A stretch of DNA of 64,000 nt, taken from NCBI RefSeq assembly GCF_029168945.1, contig NC_083605.1, positions 31,881,280 through 31,945,279 of the forward strand, read 5' to 3'. The DNA is from Cannabis sativa (Eukaryota; Streptophyta; Magnoliopsida; Rosales; Cannabaceae). A program made the translations under genes and the position numbers. Below are positions 12,941-25,173 of the stretch, in pieces; position 1 is the stretch's first letter, and the number at the start of each line of letters is the position of its first letter. A model generated the notes under the pieces. The model worked only from the letters and a program-made list of their open reading frames with translations. It did not search any database and had not been told where the DNA came from.

Positions 12941-14836
12941 TATTGGAATTTATTTTACCAGGATCTTAGATCTACTCACAAGTATGTTGATTAACACCCT
13001 AAATATGAACTTTCTAAAACGATAAAATAAACACATATAAAGTTTAAGAAACCTTACATTGGGTGCAGCGGAATATAATGACTCCTTTCGTTCAGATATC
13101 TAGCCCTTGATTCCTTTCTGTAGCAGAGCATTATCAATATCTGAACCTGGATCTCTTTCTCTGAATCTTTGATGCTGAAACCTCCTTCGCTGATGATCTT
13201 TCTTCACGATCTTCCTCACTATGATTGAGGTATCACTTGCTGTGTGTGGGCACTACTCATACACTAAGGATTTCGAAATTCAAGAAAGAAAAGAAGAGAG
13301 GGAGTGGTCAGCCAGATAGGGAGATAGAAGGCTCAGGTTTTTCTCTGAAGGAAAAATAGAAAATTTAAGTGTTAATTTCCTGAAGCCTTCACTATCTATT
13401 TATAGCATTCCACTAGGGTTAGGTTTGAATTATTTGGCATTAAAATAATGAAAAAATCAGTTTAAATTTCCTACAAAAGTGGCTGGCCCTATATAAGTGG
13501 ATTGGGCCTTGGGCTTTGCAATTTTGCAATTTTAACACCTTTTGTATCTGATTTTCTCAAAAATACCAATTTCCTAATTCAAACATTTAAATGCCAATTC
13601 TAACTATTTAATAACTATAAATAATTATTAAATAATATTGTCATTTATCATATTTATTAATTGAACCATACAAAGTACCATAATTAACAAATATGCCCCT
13701 ATAAACTCTTTCTTTACAATTTCGCCCTTACTTAGTGAAAATTTCACAAATAGACATAGTCTAATTCGTGAATTATAATTGATTAATCAAAACCAATTAC
13801 ATGAGTCTTACAAGCAATATTATCTCAACTAGTGGGGGGACCATGGGTCTATATAACCGAGCTTCCAATAAGTAGATCAAGAATTTAGCACTAAAATTCA
13901 CTAACTTATTAATTCTTTGTTGAATCCACGCATAGAACTTAGAATTGCACTCTCAGTATATAGAATGCTCTATATGTTCCACCATATAGACACATCATTA
14001 GTTATCCATTGTTATAATCCTAATTTGATCAATGATCCTCTATATGAATGATCTACACTGTAAAGGGATTAAATTACCGTTACACCCTACAATGTATTTA
14101 TTCCTCAAAACACTTGACCCCGTATAAATGATATTTCAGCTTATGTGAAATGAGTACTCCACCATTTATGTTCGTTTGGTCAAGCTCGAAGGAGATCATC
14201 CTTTGCTTACTATTCGCCAGATAGAAGCTATAGATTCCATGTTTATGATAGCGCTCCCACTCAATTGAACTACCGTGTTCCCAAAATGTACGTATCACCC
14301 TGACCTAAAAGTAGGCTTAACTAACAAATCAAAGAACACGAATAGCCTCTCGAGATTGAGCCTAATCATATCAGGATTAAGATCATTTGATCTAGGATCA
14401 ACTAGGCGATATTGACTTGAATAGATTTTACGGTAAGTTTAATTAAATCTAAGTCAAAGTTCAATATCGGTCCCTTCCGATGCATACTCCATGCATCCAA
14501 CCTGAGCTTTACTTTAACCAATGCTCTGGAAAGAACATAGCACTTCTCCAAATGCAAGTAAACTCTTGTTGTAGATTATCATATCAGTAAAACCCTGTGT
14601 CTGATAAATCTAGGAAACTTTATTCACATAGTCATGTTTACTTTCCAATGTGTTGACGGCACAATAAACAGGATCAAGTATGTGAAAAGGGTTTCAGATG
14701 AATTTATACATTATGTACATATAATCATGAAATAAATCATGTGAACCATGCAACATTAAATGTTATTTCTGATCTATATTAATAAGTAAATCTGATTATA
14801 TTGAAATGAGTTTTATTTAGGGCATAAAACCCAACA
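12941..14836 (-). repeat. Copia A 5' LTR
   Basis: 1896 bp, a direct copy of 4735-6628. On the minus strand it is followed by the primer-binding site, which fixes it as the 5' LTR. It would carry the element's promoter. Confidence 0.95.
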
Positions 14837-14841
14837 GAAGC
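14837..14841. other. Copia A target-site duplication, right (GAAGC)
   Basis: Exact match to 4730-4734, as expected for 5-bp staggered integrase cuts. Confidence 0.9.
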
Positions 14842-16581
14842 ACCCGTGAGTCACAAAAACTCAGCAAGAAAGTAAGTAATCACAAAGAGTAAATAACACG
14901 AGATAGTATAACTATGCATAGTATACAATTTCATCATACACAACTAGCGTTTATACCATTCATAATCAAACATTTGAGTCAACTATTCGTCTAATAAGAC
15001 AAACTGTTCTTGATGCCTCATAAAGCATCCTTACCACTCGCCATTCACGAGCTATATATGTCATTATCGTTGTCCGATAAAGCAAACGATAAGTAAGAAA
15101 CCTGTATGTGGTTTCAAGCGAGTAATTACTCATTCAATAAATGGTAATGACCGTATCTTTACCTCGACCATAATCGAGTCACAAACGATGATAATCCTTT
15201 CTCACTTAACATGCTTAGCAGTGCAACTAGCTTTCTTACCTCAGTTTAGTAATCAGGCTTGCGCGTCGACCTGAGTGGAACAAAGCTTGATGATCCTGGG
15301 TCCTATGTCACGACAACGAAATTTGATAAATAACTTAATTGAATTCTGGAATAAACCCTAATTTTGCAACTGGACAAACCCTAATCCCCTACTGACTTAA
15401 AATTAGGTTAAACATCACTCAAATACCTTAAAATAGATTCTGGAAAGCATCCCGAGCCAAAAATCAGATTCGAAGAGAAACCTTAGAATTCCCCTCTACT
15501 GGCCAACTGGTTGACCAATTTACCAGTAACCTGTAGAACTGGTCGACCGATTCAGGCAGGTTAGGGAAATTCTGGTTTTACACACCTTGAAACCAATCCC
15601 GAGCTCCTCCAATCCTGCTCAACTTCCCAGAACACTCCAATAACATAAAATCAAAGCATTTAAACATTCAAAACTTAGAAACAACTCAAAATAATCAAAT
15701 CACCATGGTTGAAGAAAATTGAGTTCATGAACCCATTACACCAAATTATAACATAACAACCATTAAATTCATTCAATTCAAACTTAAACAACTCCTAATT
15801 TAACCCTAGAAAAAACTCTGAACATAAAATAACTCCACAACCCAAAATCAATCAAACCCTAGTCAAAACCTAACTTGAAACTTAAGAAATCCTAAAAAAA
15901 GCATAGAGAGAGCGCTTACCTCAAGGTTCTAGATTGAGCTTAAAAGTGAAATCTGCTAGAATTGGCCAAAGAATTGAGGAGAGTCACTTGGTTTCTTCTG
16001 GGTTCTCTTGAGCCAAAAGAAGGAGAGAGAGAGAGAGAGAATGTTTGTGTTATTCTTAGTTTAGGATTTATCTTTAATGTTCTAAATAATCACTTAAATT
16101 ACAAATAACCTAATATAATTCCTATTTCAACATAAAACAATCTCACAAAAGACAAAACCTCAACTTAATGAAAAGACTATTTTGCCCCTCCTTGAACACT
16201 AAAGCCTAAAATCAAACCTAGGAGTATTTTGGTCATTTCTAATTTCATCGAATAAACTAACAACTCAACTTTATAAACTAGTCCGATTAATTCCAATATA
16301 TCTTAACTTTATCAGCGTGACATTTCTGACCACTCCGTCGAGTTTCCACGGCCACCGAACTTAAAATTATTTTATTTCAAAAATAGTATTTACAATACCC
16401 CATAATCTGATAAAATCTTCGTAATTAATAAATTATGCTTTATTTATTCATTTACTAGATTTACATTAATTAACTCACAATTAGCTTAAGTAAGATTATA
16501 ATCTTACTCTAATATCTGTATAATCACATATTTAATAAAATATGCCTAATTAAATATAATTATATTTTTCAGAATATTACA
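14842..16581 (-). repeat. Gypsy 3' LTR, proximal piece
   Basis: This continues the LTR interrupted at 4734. It ends ...CAGAATATTACA at 16581 and is followed at once by the polypurine tract. It contains GC-richer stretches (about 15200-15600) unlike the AT-rich copia interior, and a short (GA)n at about 16025-16040. No coding sequence is seen. Confidence 0.75.
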
Positions 16582-16593
16582 ACTATCCCCTCC
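16582..16593 (-). other. Gypsy polypurine tract
   Basis: The minus strand reads AGGAGGGGATAGT directly before the LTR start TGTAAT. This is the classic PPT-LTR junction of plant Tekay/Del chromoviruses and primes plus-strand DNA synthesis. Confidence 0.75.
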
Positions 16594-19314
16594 TCATAGA
16601 AAATTTTTCCTCAAAATTTACCTGAATAACTCGGGATACTATTCTTGCATTTACGACGCTAACTCCCATGTCGCCTCTTCAATCTTGTTGTTCCTCCACA
16701 ACACTTTGACTAGAGGAATAGTCTTGTTCCGTAATACTTTTTCCTTCTTATCCAGAATCTGAACTAGTTGTTCTTCGTACAACAATTTTTTTGAAGTTCA
16801 ATATCCTCATAGCTTAGGATATGGGTCGTATCAGACACATACTTCTGAAGCATCGAGATGTGGAACACATTGTGAACTCCAAATTAAGTAAGGGGTAAGG
16901 CTAGCTGATAAGCTACTTGACCTACTCTTTCCAGAATCTCAAACGGACCAATAGATCTGGGACTCAACTTTCTCTTCTTTCCAAACCTCTGAATTCTGAA
17001 TTCCCTTCATTGGGGACACCCGAAGGAAGACAAATCCCTAATTTAGAATTCAATATCTCTACGCTTTGGATCAGCATAACTCTTTTGTCTACTTTGTGAG
17101 GCAAGCATACGAGCTCAAATTTTCTCAATGGCCTCACTTGTTCTTCGGACTGCATCAGGTCCAAGGTACCTCCGTTCACTAGCTTCATCCCAATAAATGG
17201 GTGAACGACATTTTCTTCCATAAAGCATTTCATACGGTGCCATACCAATAGTACTCTAATAACTATTGTTGTATGAAAACTCAATCAGAGGAAGGTACTT
17301 GTTCCAAGGACCTTTAAAGTCCAACATACATGCCCGTAACATATCCTCAAGTATTTGAATAGTTCTCTCCAATTGACCGTCAGTCTGAGGATGAAAGGCT
17401 GTACTGAACTTTAGTTTGGTACCCATTGCTCGTTGCACACTCTCCCAAAATTTGTATGTAAACTTTGGATCTCGATCTGAGACGATCGACTTTGGAGCAC
17501 CATGAAGTTGAACCATCTCCTTGACATACAGATCAGCGTACTGATCCACCGTATATGTAGTCCGCACTGGTAAAAAGTGAGCTGACTTTGTATATTGATC
17601 CATAATTACCCAAATAGAATCATAGAATCCTACTGTTCTTGGTAATCCAACCACAGAGTCTATGGTTATTTCTTCCTATTTCCACTCAGGAATCTTTAGA
17701 GGTTGAAGTAAACCTGCTAGTCTCTGATGCTCTGCCTTGACTTGCTGACAAGTTAGGCATTTTGACACATACTTCACAATATCACCCTTCTTACTTGGCC
17801 ACCAGTAAAGGGCTTTTATATCTTGATACATATCTTGGTTGTTCCTAGATGTAGAGAATATGGTGTGGTATGAGACTCGTCTATAATTTCCTGTCTGATA
17901 CCATTTTCAGCTGGTACACAAACCCTGTCCTTATATCGTAATAATCCATCTGATGAAATTGAGAAGTCCATTGCTGACCTGGCTTCAAGCTTTTCTTTGT
18001 TCTCCTGTAGTTCTAAATCACTTTGTTGGGCCATCTTGATTCTTTCTAACAAATCAGACTGTAATGTAATATTGGCTAGTTTTCCAACTACAAATCCAAT
18101 CCTTACTCTGGTCATATCCTCAGCCAACTTTGGTGAGATTTTCTTCAATTCATAGACTTGCCCTGGACCCTTCCGACTTAGAGCATCTACTACCACATTT
18201 GCTTTTCCAGGGTGGTAGAGAATCTCAGAGTCATAGTCCTTAACTAATTCTAACCATCGCTGCTGCCTCATATTCAAATCCTTTTAAGTGAAAAAGTATT
18301 TTAGGCTTTTGTGATCCGTATAGATTTTGCTTTTTTCATCATACAGGTGATGATGCCAAACTTTCAAAGCAAAAATAATGTTTCCATCTCAATATCATGG
18401 GTGGGATACCGTTGTTCATACTCCTTCAGTTGCTTAGATGCATAATCAATAACTTTCCCAGATTGTATTAGAATGCAACCTAACCCTTATTTAGAAGCGT
18501 CACACTAAATCACAAATTTCTCATCACTGACTGGCAAGGTTAACACTGGTGCGGTAATTAACCTCTGTCTCAATTTTTGAAAACTACTTTCACACTTGTC
18601 AGTCCAAACAAATCTACAATTCTTTCGAGTTAATTTTGTTAAATGTGTAAAAATCTTAGCAAACCCTTAAACGAACCTTCTATAGTATCCTGCTAGTCCC
18701 AGGAAACTTCTAACTTCAGTTGCAGACTTGGGTCGAGGCCAATCCCGAACTGTTTCAGTCTTTATCGATCCACCAAGATACCATCTTTGTTCACCACATG
18801 CCCTAAGAAACCTACTTGGGGCAGCCAAAATTCACATTTCTTGAATTTAGCATACAACTTATGCTCCCAGAGATGTTACAACACCATCTGAAGATGTTGC
18901 TCATGTGTCTCTTCTGAATCAGAGAAGATTAAAATGTGATCAATGAAGACAATAACAAAATCATCTAAAAAGTCCTTGAACACTCGGTTCATTAAGTCCA
19001 TGAATGCCGCCAGAGAATTTGTTAATCTAAAGGACATCACCAAGAATTCATAGTGTTCATACCCGAGAACAAAAACTTGTCTTAGGAATATCCTCCTCTC
19101 GAATCCTCGACTGGTGATAATTAGATCGAAGATCGATCTTAGAGAAGACAATCTTTCCCTAAAATTGATCAAACATATCATCTATCCTTGGCAAATGATA
19201 CTTATTCTTTACCGTCAATTTATTTAACTCCTAGTAGTCAATACACATCCGTAAGGTTCCGTTCTTCTTCTTTAGAAACAAAATCGGTGCACCCCAAGGT
19301 GAAGTACTCGGTCT
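16594..19314 (-). pseudogene. Gypsy pol remnant: RT, RNase H, integrase, chromodomain region
   Basis: Pieces in several frames read in pol order on the minus strand. RT lies at 19314-18720, with its active-site block changed to VIVFIDHILIFS where FIDD/YxDD is expected. The RNase H end and spacer lie at 18277-17816, with [16 protein letters not shown] and the HHCC-region start LHLGTTKI. The integrase core lies at 17654-17256, with catalytic aspartates in VIMDQYTKSAHF and SDRDPKF and the glutamate in QLERTIQILEDML. The post-integrase region lies at 17284-16620, with VDKRVMLIQSVEI and, in another frame, a chromodomain-like end. Many stops and frameshifts show it is dead. The lineage call rests on the domain order, the missing RT aspartate being a later loss. 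Confidence 0.85.
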
Positions 19315-21083
19315 AGTAAATATGAATTTCCTAAAACAATAAAATAAACTCATAAGACATTAAAAAATCCTTACATTGATGGCAACGAAATATAATGACT
19401 CATTCCATTCAGATCTCTAGCCCTTAATTCTTGTCTATAGCAGAGCATTATCAAGATCTGAACCTCGATCATCTCTCCTTCGATTTGGTTCAACACAATA
19501 TTTCTCAATATGTTAGGTATTGCTTTGACATGTGTGGGTATACTCTCAATTCACCAAGACTTTGAAAATAACAGAGGAAGAAGAAGAGGATTTCGAAATA
19601 GATGGTGGCTCTTCTCTATTTTCTATTTTGTCTGACAAAGGAGTCTGATCCTCATATGAAAATAAGAGATATATACTTTTTTATTTATAGGGTAGTTTTT
19701 AGGGTTAGGTTTAGAATTAAAAAATATAAAAATAATGACTTTATTAAACTCCTTGGTCGAACACTATAGTGGGCCTATTGGGTTTCAATTTACCATTTTA
19801 TTTAAACTCATCTTTGTTTCACAAATGCCATATTTTAATTCTAACTTTATAAATGTCAATTCTATCTATTTAATAATTATAAAAAAAATTGTCATTTAAT
19901 TTATTTATGAATTAGACCTTACAAAGTCTCTTAATTAATAAATAAACCCCAAATTCTCTTTTCTTCTCAAATAAGCCATTGCTTAGTAAAAATTCACAAA
20001 CAAGAAATAGTATTATTTAGAATTCTAATTGATTAATTAAAACCAATTAATTAAGACTACAAAATAATATTATCCCAGTTAGTGTGTGGACCATGACCCT
20101 ACGTAATCAAGCTCCCAATAAGTAAATCTGAAATTTACCAAGTAAATTTTCTAACTTATTAATTCTTCCTGACTCCACTATAGATACAGAATTGGACTCC
20201 TGATTATATAGAACATTCTATATACCAAAATTAGATTCACTTTGAATTACCTATTATTTCAATCTATATAATCAAAGATCTTCTATAGATGATCTACATG
20301 GAGTAGGGATAAATTTACCGTTCTACCCTTGCATGTATTTTATCCTTAAAACACTTAGCTACTTGTAAATGATATTTCAGTAAACTAATATAATTATTAA
20401 AATGAGCACTCAATCATTGATCGCATTAAGCCAAGCTCGAAGGAAATCATCGTTTCACTTCTAATAGTTATAGAAGCTATAGATTTTATATCTATAATTA
20501 GAAATCTCACTCAATTGTAATATCATGTTCCCAAGATGTAAGTATTGGGAAGATCCACTTAGTCAATTTTAACGAACAAATAAAAGAACATGAGTAGTAC
20601 AGTTAAACTAGAACCTAACCATCTTAGGATTAAGTTCTATTGATCTAAGATTAACTAAGTTATATTAACTTAGAAATATATAACGGGATGTTTATGATAT
20701 CTTATCCAATATCAATATCGGTCCACTCTGATGTATACTCGATACATACTAGTATACTTTACTAATATCCTGGAAATGACATACCACTTATACAAGTGCA
20801 AGTAAACTTTATCGCTAATTATCACGTCAATATAAATCTAATGCATTGATAAATCATTAGACTTAGTAATTTGAAGCATATAATCACAATCACTTTCCAC
20901 GGTGAGGATATCACCATAATTGTGAATAACTATATGTTCTGGATTTAATAGAATTTATACATTAAACATATAGTCATGAAAGTAATCATGTGAATCATGC
21001 AACATCAAATAATTTTTGATCTTTTATTAATTAGTAGATATGATTATATTGAAATAGATTTTATTTAGGGCATAAAATCCCAG
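19315..21083 (-). repeat. Diverged LTR related to copia A LTRs
   Basis: Sequence from taaatatgaa at 19316 follows the copia A LTR in order along its length (the actc-cattc-cag-atct-ctagcc block, the gctc-caataagta block, the gttcccaagatgta block, and gggcataaaatccc at the end) but with many substitutions and gaps. About 60 bases of the LTR 3' end are missing at the left. No internal region adjoins it, so it is a truncated solo LTR that ends exactly where gypsy RT stops. Confidence 0.75.
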
Positions 21084-21127
21084 AAATTACTTCTTTATCT
21101 TTTAGTACCATTAGTTCACTAGTGGGA

Positions 21128-21832
21128 GTATAATTTAGATCCCATCTGAATTTGCGCACAACTTTCTAGTACTAGAATGAACACTTAAAGGGAACCAACA
21201 TTTGATCCATCAGGTTAATCAGGATTCTATAATTATAGATCATGTTCCCAATCATCCATATTATTAGATTCCCAAAATATAAGTTGTAAGAATCATCTTT
21301 TTTGAGAAACTTTAACGAGTGAATCAAATAAACTAATAACATGAACAAGAGTTCACGATTACTCAAGATTTAGGCCGAACTACTATTGATCATCATTATG
21401 ATATGAATTAGGTATGTATAGTTAATGATATATTTGATAAAGATAGCTTTATTCATATTGACCCTTATCATATATAATCTCTATTATATATAGCACATTC
21501 ACTTATATGTCATACTACAATAGTAATCCAAATCGAGATTACTTGCACCGAAGAATGGGCATCAATTAACCGTACTATCAACCATTAATTAAAGATTTCA
21601 TAACTTTAATATGTTATTGATTGTTTTATTCATAGCTAAGTGATCTTAGTTCTCTGTACAGCTACAAGTCATAGCCTTATATATGAATAAGGAATTTTTT
21701 AATATTTACATATAAGTTATCCAATAATAAATATTAATAATTTAACATTCAAGCATATATCAAAATGTTCAACTCTTTATTAATAATAAAAAAATATCTT
21801 TATAGGATTTTTAGGGCATAAATCATAACATT
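21128..21832 (-). repeat. LTR-like fragment of another copia family
   Basis: The minus strand begins TGTTATGATTTATGCCCTAAAAATCC, the start style of the copia LTRs here. The interior shares only short patches with copia A (catgttcccaa, the stretch near aacatgaac). The right end is clear and the left end uncertain. Confidence 0.45.
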
Positions 21833-22713
21833 AATAACTTTAATTATATATGGACCTTCCCAATTCAGGTTAAATACTCCTGCTACAGGATTTTGTGTAT
21901 TTGCAAATACTCATTGCAATACTTATAATTTTAAAGAGTCTTTCCTTTTGTTAGCCAGAAAACTTTCCCTAGTGACATGAACATCAATATTTGACAAGTG
22001 GCATGAGGGATGACATCACGAAGTTGAGTAGAGACCGAAGTCATTACAGTTAGCATGGGAGGGGACCCTAGCCTTGCACCTAGGTTGACTTTGAGATCTC
22101 TAGGATGGAAGTTCAAACTTCAATAACTTGAATCCAGCCCACTATCTTTCAGTATTCTGTACCATAAAGACATGGAGCAACCTAATCCAAGCCTCGAGAG
22201 CTGAAATTACATGAACCTGTAACCTAGAAGCCAACCTTGGCACCTAGGGTTTCACCTGGTGCCCAAGTGGATATCCTCAACTAGGGTTTCAATTTCTAGG
22301 ACCGTCTTAGTGTAAAGTGGTCAAAAATTGCATTGGAAAATCAAATAGACATACCACAGACAATTAGAGTTTTAGTGGGACTGTCTATACATGTCTTGTT
22401 TATCTTGAACAAGTCCGAGATGAACGTATGATTTTTCCATCTCGCTTGTATTTATAATTTTATCTCCTTATTTGATAGCCATATTATAATACAATGCAAG
22501 ACAAACACATCATTAACTGTAGCATATTTTGAGGAGAGAAACCTATCTCATTTCTCATGTTTATAGTTTCCCTCAATTTTTGAGACTTATATTCACTTGT
22601 CATGTCCATATTTAATACTTGAAATATGGGCATAACAAAACCCTTTGGTTAGCAAATACTTAAAAGTAATTAAGAAAAGTACTGTAGCACGCCTATGCTA
22701 GTAGGGCGTTACA
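21833..22713 (-). repeat. Possible gypsy LTR fragment
   Basis: On the minus strand it starts TGTAACGCCCTACTAGC, a TGTAACGCC start common in plant gypsy LTRs. The rest is non-coding and ends without a clear boundary. The 61-residue frame at 21931-22116 is not recognised. Confidence 0.35.
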
Positions 22714-23745
22714 TTAAAAATAACTAATTAATTACTAAGATGTATATAAATAAATTTTGGAGGCATCTAAAATGTATCTTAAATTATATGATATAAAAAT
22801 AAAACCTAATGCAAATATAACTAATTGATTTCTTATCAACACTATTAGTAACTAAAAAATTACATTTAAAAATGTAGAAAAATTAATAAAATAATAAAAA
22901 ACACTAAAAATATTAAATTTAGCTAGCTGACATGTCATCAATATTAAAAGTAGTAACATTATTATTGTTATTATTATAATTTAGATACAAAAATATATAT
23001 TATTATAAACTTCTCAAAAAATTAATCATTGTAAAAGTATATAAGAATCCATGTGGCCGTGAAAAAAGATATTAAAAAATGTGCCACTTTGTGTAAAAAA
23101 ATTATTTTTCTAATATGAATGGAGAAAGTCACTCTAATACGATGAACTTATATTTGTAATTTACAAAACATAATTACTATTTTTATTATAAAATTAGTTT
23201 CATTAATTAATATTCATAAATCATACCTAAAAGCCGCCCTTAGGCCATCTCCATTATAACTTCATCCTATCTCTAGCCACCTACTGCTTTGAGTTTTCAT
23301 TCAAGTTTTAGATTCGAGGTAACCAACAAGTTAATTTAAAGTAAAATAGGTTTATTACTACTAACAATTTTGTAGCATAAGAATAGGCCATGAAATAGAA
23401 TGGAATGAAAAAAAATAAAATATTATTTTAATGAAATGACTTTTCTACAATTTTAGTGGAACGGAAGAAACATTTCCAAGATTAATTTTTGTTTTCTGTA
23501 GTTTCTTACTGTATTTTAAATTTAATTACATTGCATTAATTTCATTCCTATTCTCATTTTTTTTTTATTTCTTTCAACTAAATGCCACCTAGTATTGTAG
23601 CATCTCATAATTCATTAATGGTTTTTAATACATTTTTATGAACCACAATTAGCATTTCTTCAACAAAATGGCATGGTACACTAGTCTTGATATTCTTATT
23701 CGTCCATCATAAATGGCCTAAACCAAAGGCTAACAATCTTCCCTT
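22714..23745. other. AT-rich upstream region of thaumatin-like gene 1
   Basis: About 1 kb with no coding sequence recognised. It should contain the promoter of the following gene. Confidence 0.5.
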
Positions 23746-23753
23746 TATATAAA
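23746..23753 (+). promoter_or_regulatory. TATA box of thaumatin-like gene 1
   Basis: TATATAAA lies 76 bases before the ATG at 23829. The same motif precedes both other copies of the gene. Confidence 0.75.
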
Positions 23754-23828
23754 TCCACTTCCCTTTATCTCAATTTACCTTAAAAAAAATATTCAACAAC
23801 AACGCACCCCAATCAAAAGTTCAAAACA

Positions 23829-24518
23829 ATGTACACCATAACCAATAACCTCTTCACTCTTTCAATCATCACCACAACCTTATTCTTCGTCTCCTCCCAT
23901 GCAGCCACATTCGAAGTCCGCAATGATTGCTCGTACACCGTCTGGGCAGCGGCCAGCCCCGGCGGTGGCCGCCGTCTGGATCGTGGCCAAACATGGACTT
24001 TCAACGTAGCCGCGGGCACAAAGATGGCCCGCATATGGGGTAGGACCAACTGTAACTTCGATAGCAGCGGCCGCGGCCGCTGCCAAACAGGAGACTGTGG
24101 TGGGGTCCTCCAATGCCAAGGGTGGGGACAACCTCCAAACACACTAGCTGAGTACGCCTTAAACCAATACAACAACCTTGACTTCATTGACATCTCCTTA
24201 GTGGATGGTTTCAACATCCCCATGGATTTTAGCTCCACTACGGGAAGGTGTAGGGGAATAAGGTGCACTGCTGACATTAATGGGCAGTGCCCTAGCCAAC
24301 TTAGGGCTCCCGGGGGTTGTAACAATCCATGTACTGTGTTCAAGACCAATGAGTATTGTTGTACCAATGGTCAGGGAAGCTGTGGGCCCACCCAATTCTC
24401 AAAGTTTTTCAAGAATCGGTGCCCTGATGCTTATAGTTATCCTCAAGATGACCCCTCCTCCACTTTTACTTGTCCTGGTGGGACTAACTATAGAGTTGTG
24501 TTTTGCCCTGGAAAGTAG
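23829..24518 (+). CDS. Thaumatin-like protein / osmotin (PR-5), copy 1, without C-terminal extension
   Basis: Intronless, 229 residues. A signal peptide of about 25 residues ends VSSHA before the mature start ATFEVRNDC. The mature part has all 16 cysteines of large thaumatin-like proteins and the family signature [16 protein letters not shown]. It also has the acidic-cleft residues (Arg in IWGRTNC, Glu in NTLAEY, Asp in DFIDIS and VDGFN) linked to beta-glucan binding and antifungal action. The protein ends VVFCPGK, whereas copies 2 and 3 continue with FPLEMV-type tails. With no C-terminal vacuolar signal it should be secreted to the apoplast. It differs from copy 2 at about nine positions in the aligned mature region. 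It is in tail-to-tail orientation with copy 2, with 16 kb of transposons between them. Stress or pathogen induction is a family expectation; the sequence does not show it. Confidence 0.95.
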   Translation: MYTITNNLFTLSIITTTLFFVSSHAATFEVRNDCSYTVWAAASPGGGRRLDRGQTWTFNVAAGTKMARIWGRTNCNFDSSGRGRCQTGDCGGVLQCQGWGQPPNTLAEYALNQYNNLDFIDISLVDGFNIPMDFSSTTGRCRGIRCTADINGQCPSQLRAPGGCNNPCTVFKTNEYCCTNGQGSCGPTQFSKFFKNRCPDAYSYPQDDPSSTFTCPGGTNYRVVFCPGK

Positions 24519-25164
24519 GGAAAATTCACATTATTTGGGTTTCTAATGACGATGATAAGGCTGAGTCTATATCAGCTGAATTCATCATCTATATTAATAT
24601 ATTTATATATGTTTTAATTACATGTGTAGGTGGTGCCTACTGCCTGCTATAGCTGGTTGATCACAGTATAGTGTGTAGTTTGTGCTTACATAATAAAAAT
24701 CCTTGAAATTAATATAAAAGGTTTTCTTCCTTGGAAATTAATTGCATGATGCTATTCATTGTATTAAGTAATAATTACATAAGACACCATTTTTTGTAAA
24801 ATATTTATATTTTTACGTTCAAAGAATGTTTTTTTTACATTTTTACGGTTTTCCAAAAAATAACACGAAAATAACATAAAATCAACAAAAAACAACATAA
24901 AAGTAATATGAAAATAACATCAAAATAACAACAAAAAAACAACAAAAAATAACATACATATAACAAAAAATTAACAAGAAATGAACAAAATTTCAACATA
25001 AAAAGACCGTATTTTATGTAAATAAAATAAAAAAAAATCGTAAAAATGTTTAAAATTCCGTGAAACCGTATTTTTATTGTTTTTTTGTTGTTTTTGTTCA
25101 TTTGTGAAATTAACCCTTAGTATTAATTACAACGAACCTCCAGTATGTTTTGGGAAAACTATTG
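24519..25164. other. 3' flank of thaumatin-like gene 1
   Basis: This holds the likely 3' UTR, with an AATAAA-like signal near 24690. A stretch at 24840-25010 is rich in AACAACA/AAAATAAC on the plus strand. No gene is recognised. Confidence 0.5.
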
Positions 25165-25173
25165 TTTGGTAAG

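Larger units (their letters stand above)
4735..14836 (-). mobile_element. Ty1/copia retrotransposon, complete termini, defective interior (copia A)
   Basis: Two direct repeats of about 1.9 kb bound a 6.3-kb interior, and GAAGC is duplicated exactly at 4730-4734 and 14837-14841. In element orientation (minus) the LTRs run TGTTGGGTTTTATGCCC to TTCCAATA. A primer-binding site near tRNA-iMet and a GTGGGAG polypurine tract are at the expected places. The interior holds only decayed integrase and RT/RNase H pieces and long AT-rich non-coding sequence. The LTRs are nearly identical, so the insertion is recent. An element with dead pol must have moved using enzymes supplied by a relative. Confidence 0.93.
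4391..19314 (-). mobile_element. Ty3/gypsy chromovirus (Tekay-like), 3' half, split by a nested copia element
   Basis: On the minus strand the order from right to left is RT, RNase H, integrase, chromodomain-like tail, polypurine tract and 3' LTR. The LTR reads TGTAATATTCTG at its start (16581) and ends ...GTGCGTTACA at 4391, about 2.08 kb once the nested element is removed. The copia element 4735-14836 sits in the LTR. The element is cut at 19314 in the middle of RT, where a copia-type LTR begins. Gag, protease and the 5' LTR are missing. Confidence 0.85.

Noticed and set aside
23813..24367. Long antisense frames over thaumatin-like gene 1 (and likewise over copies 2 and 3)
   Set aside because: They mirror the codon bias of the sense genes, occur at the same place in all three copies and have no family resemblance.
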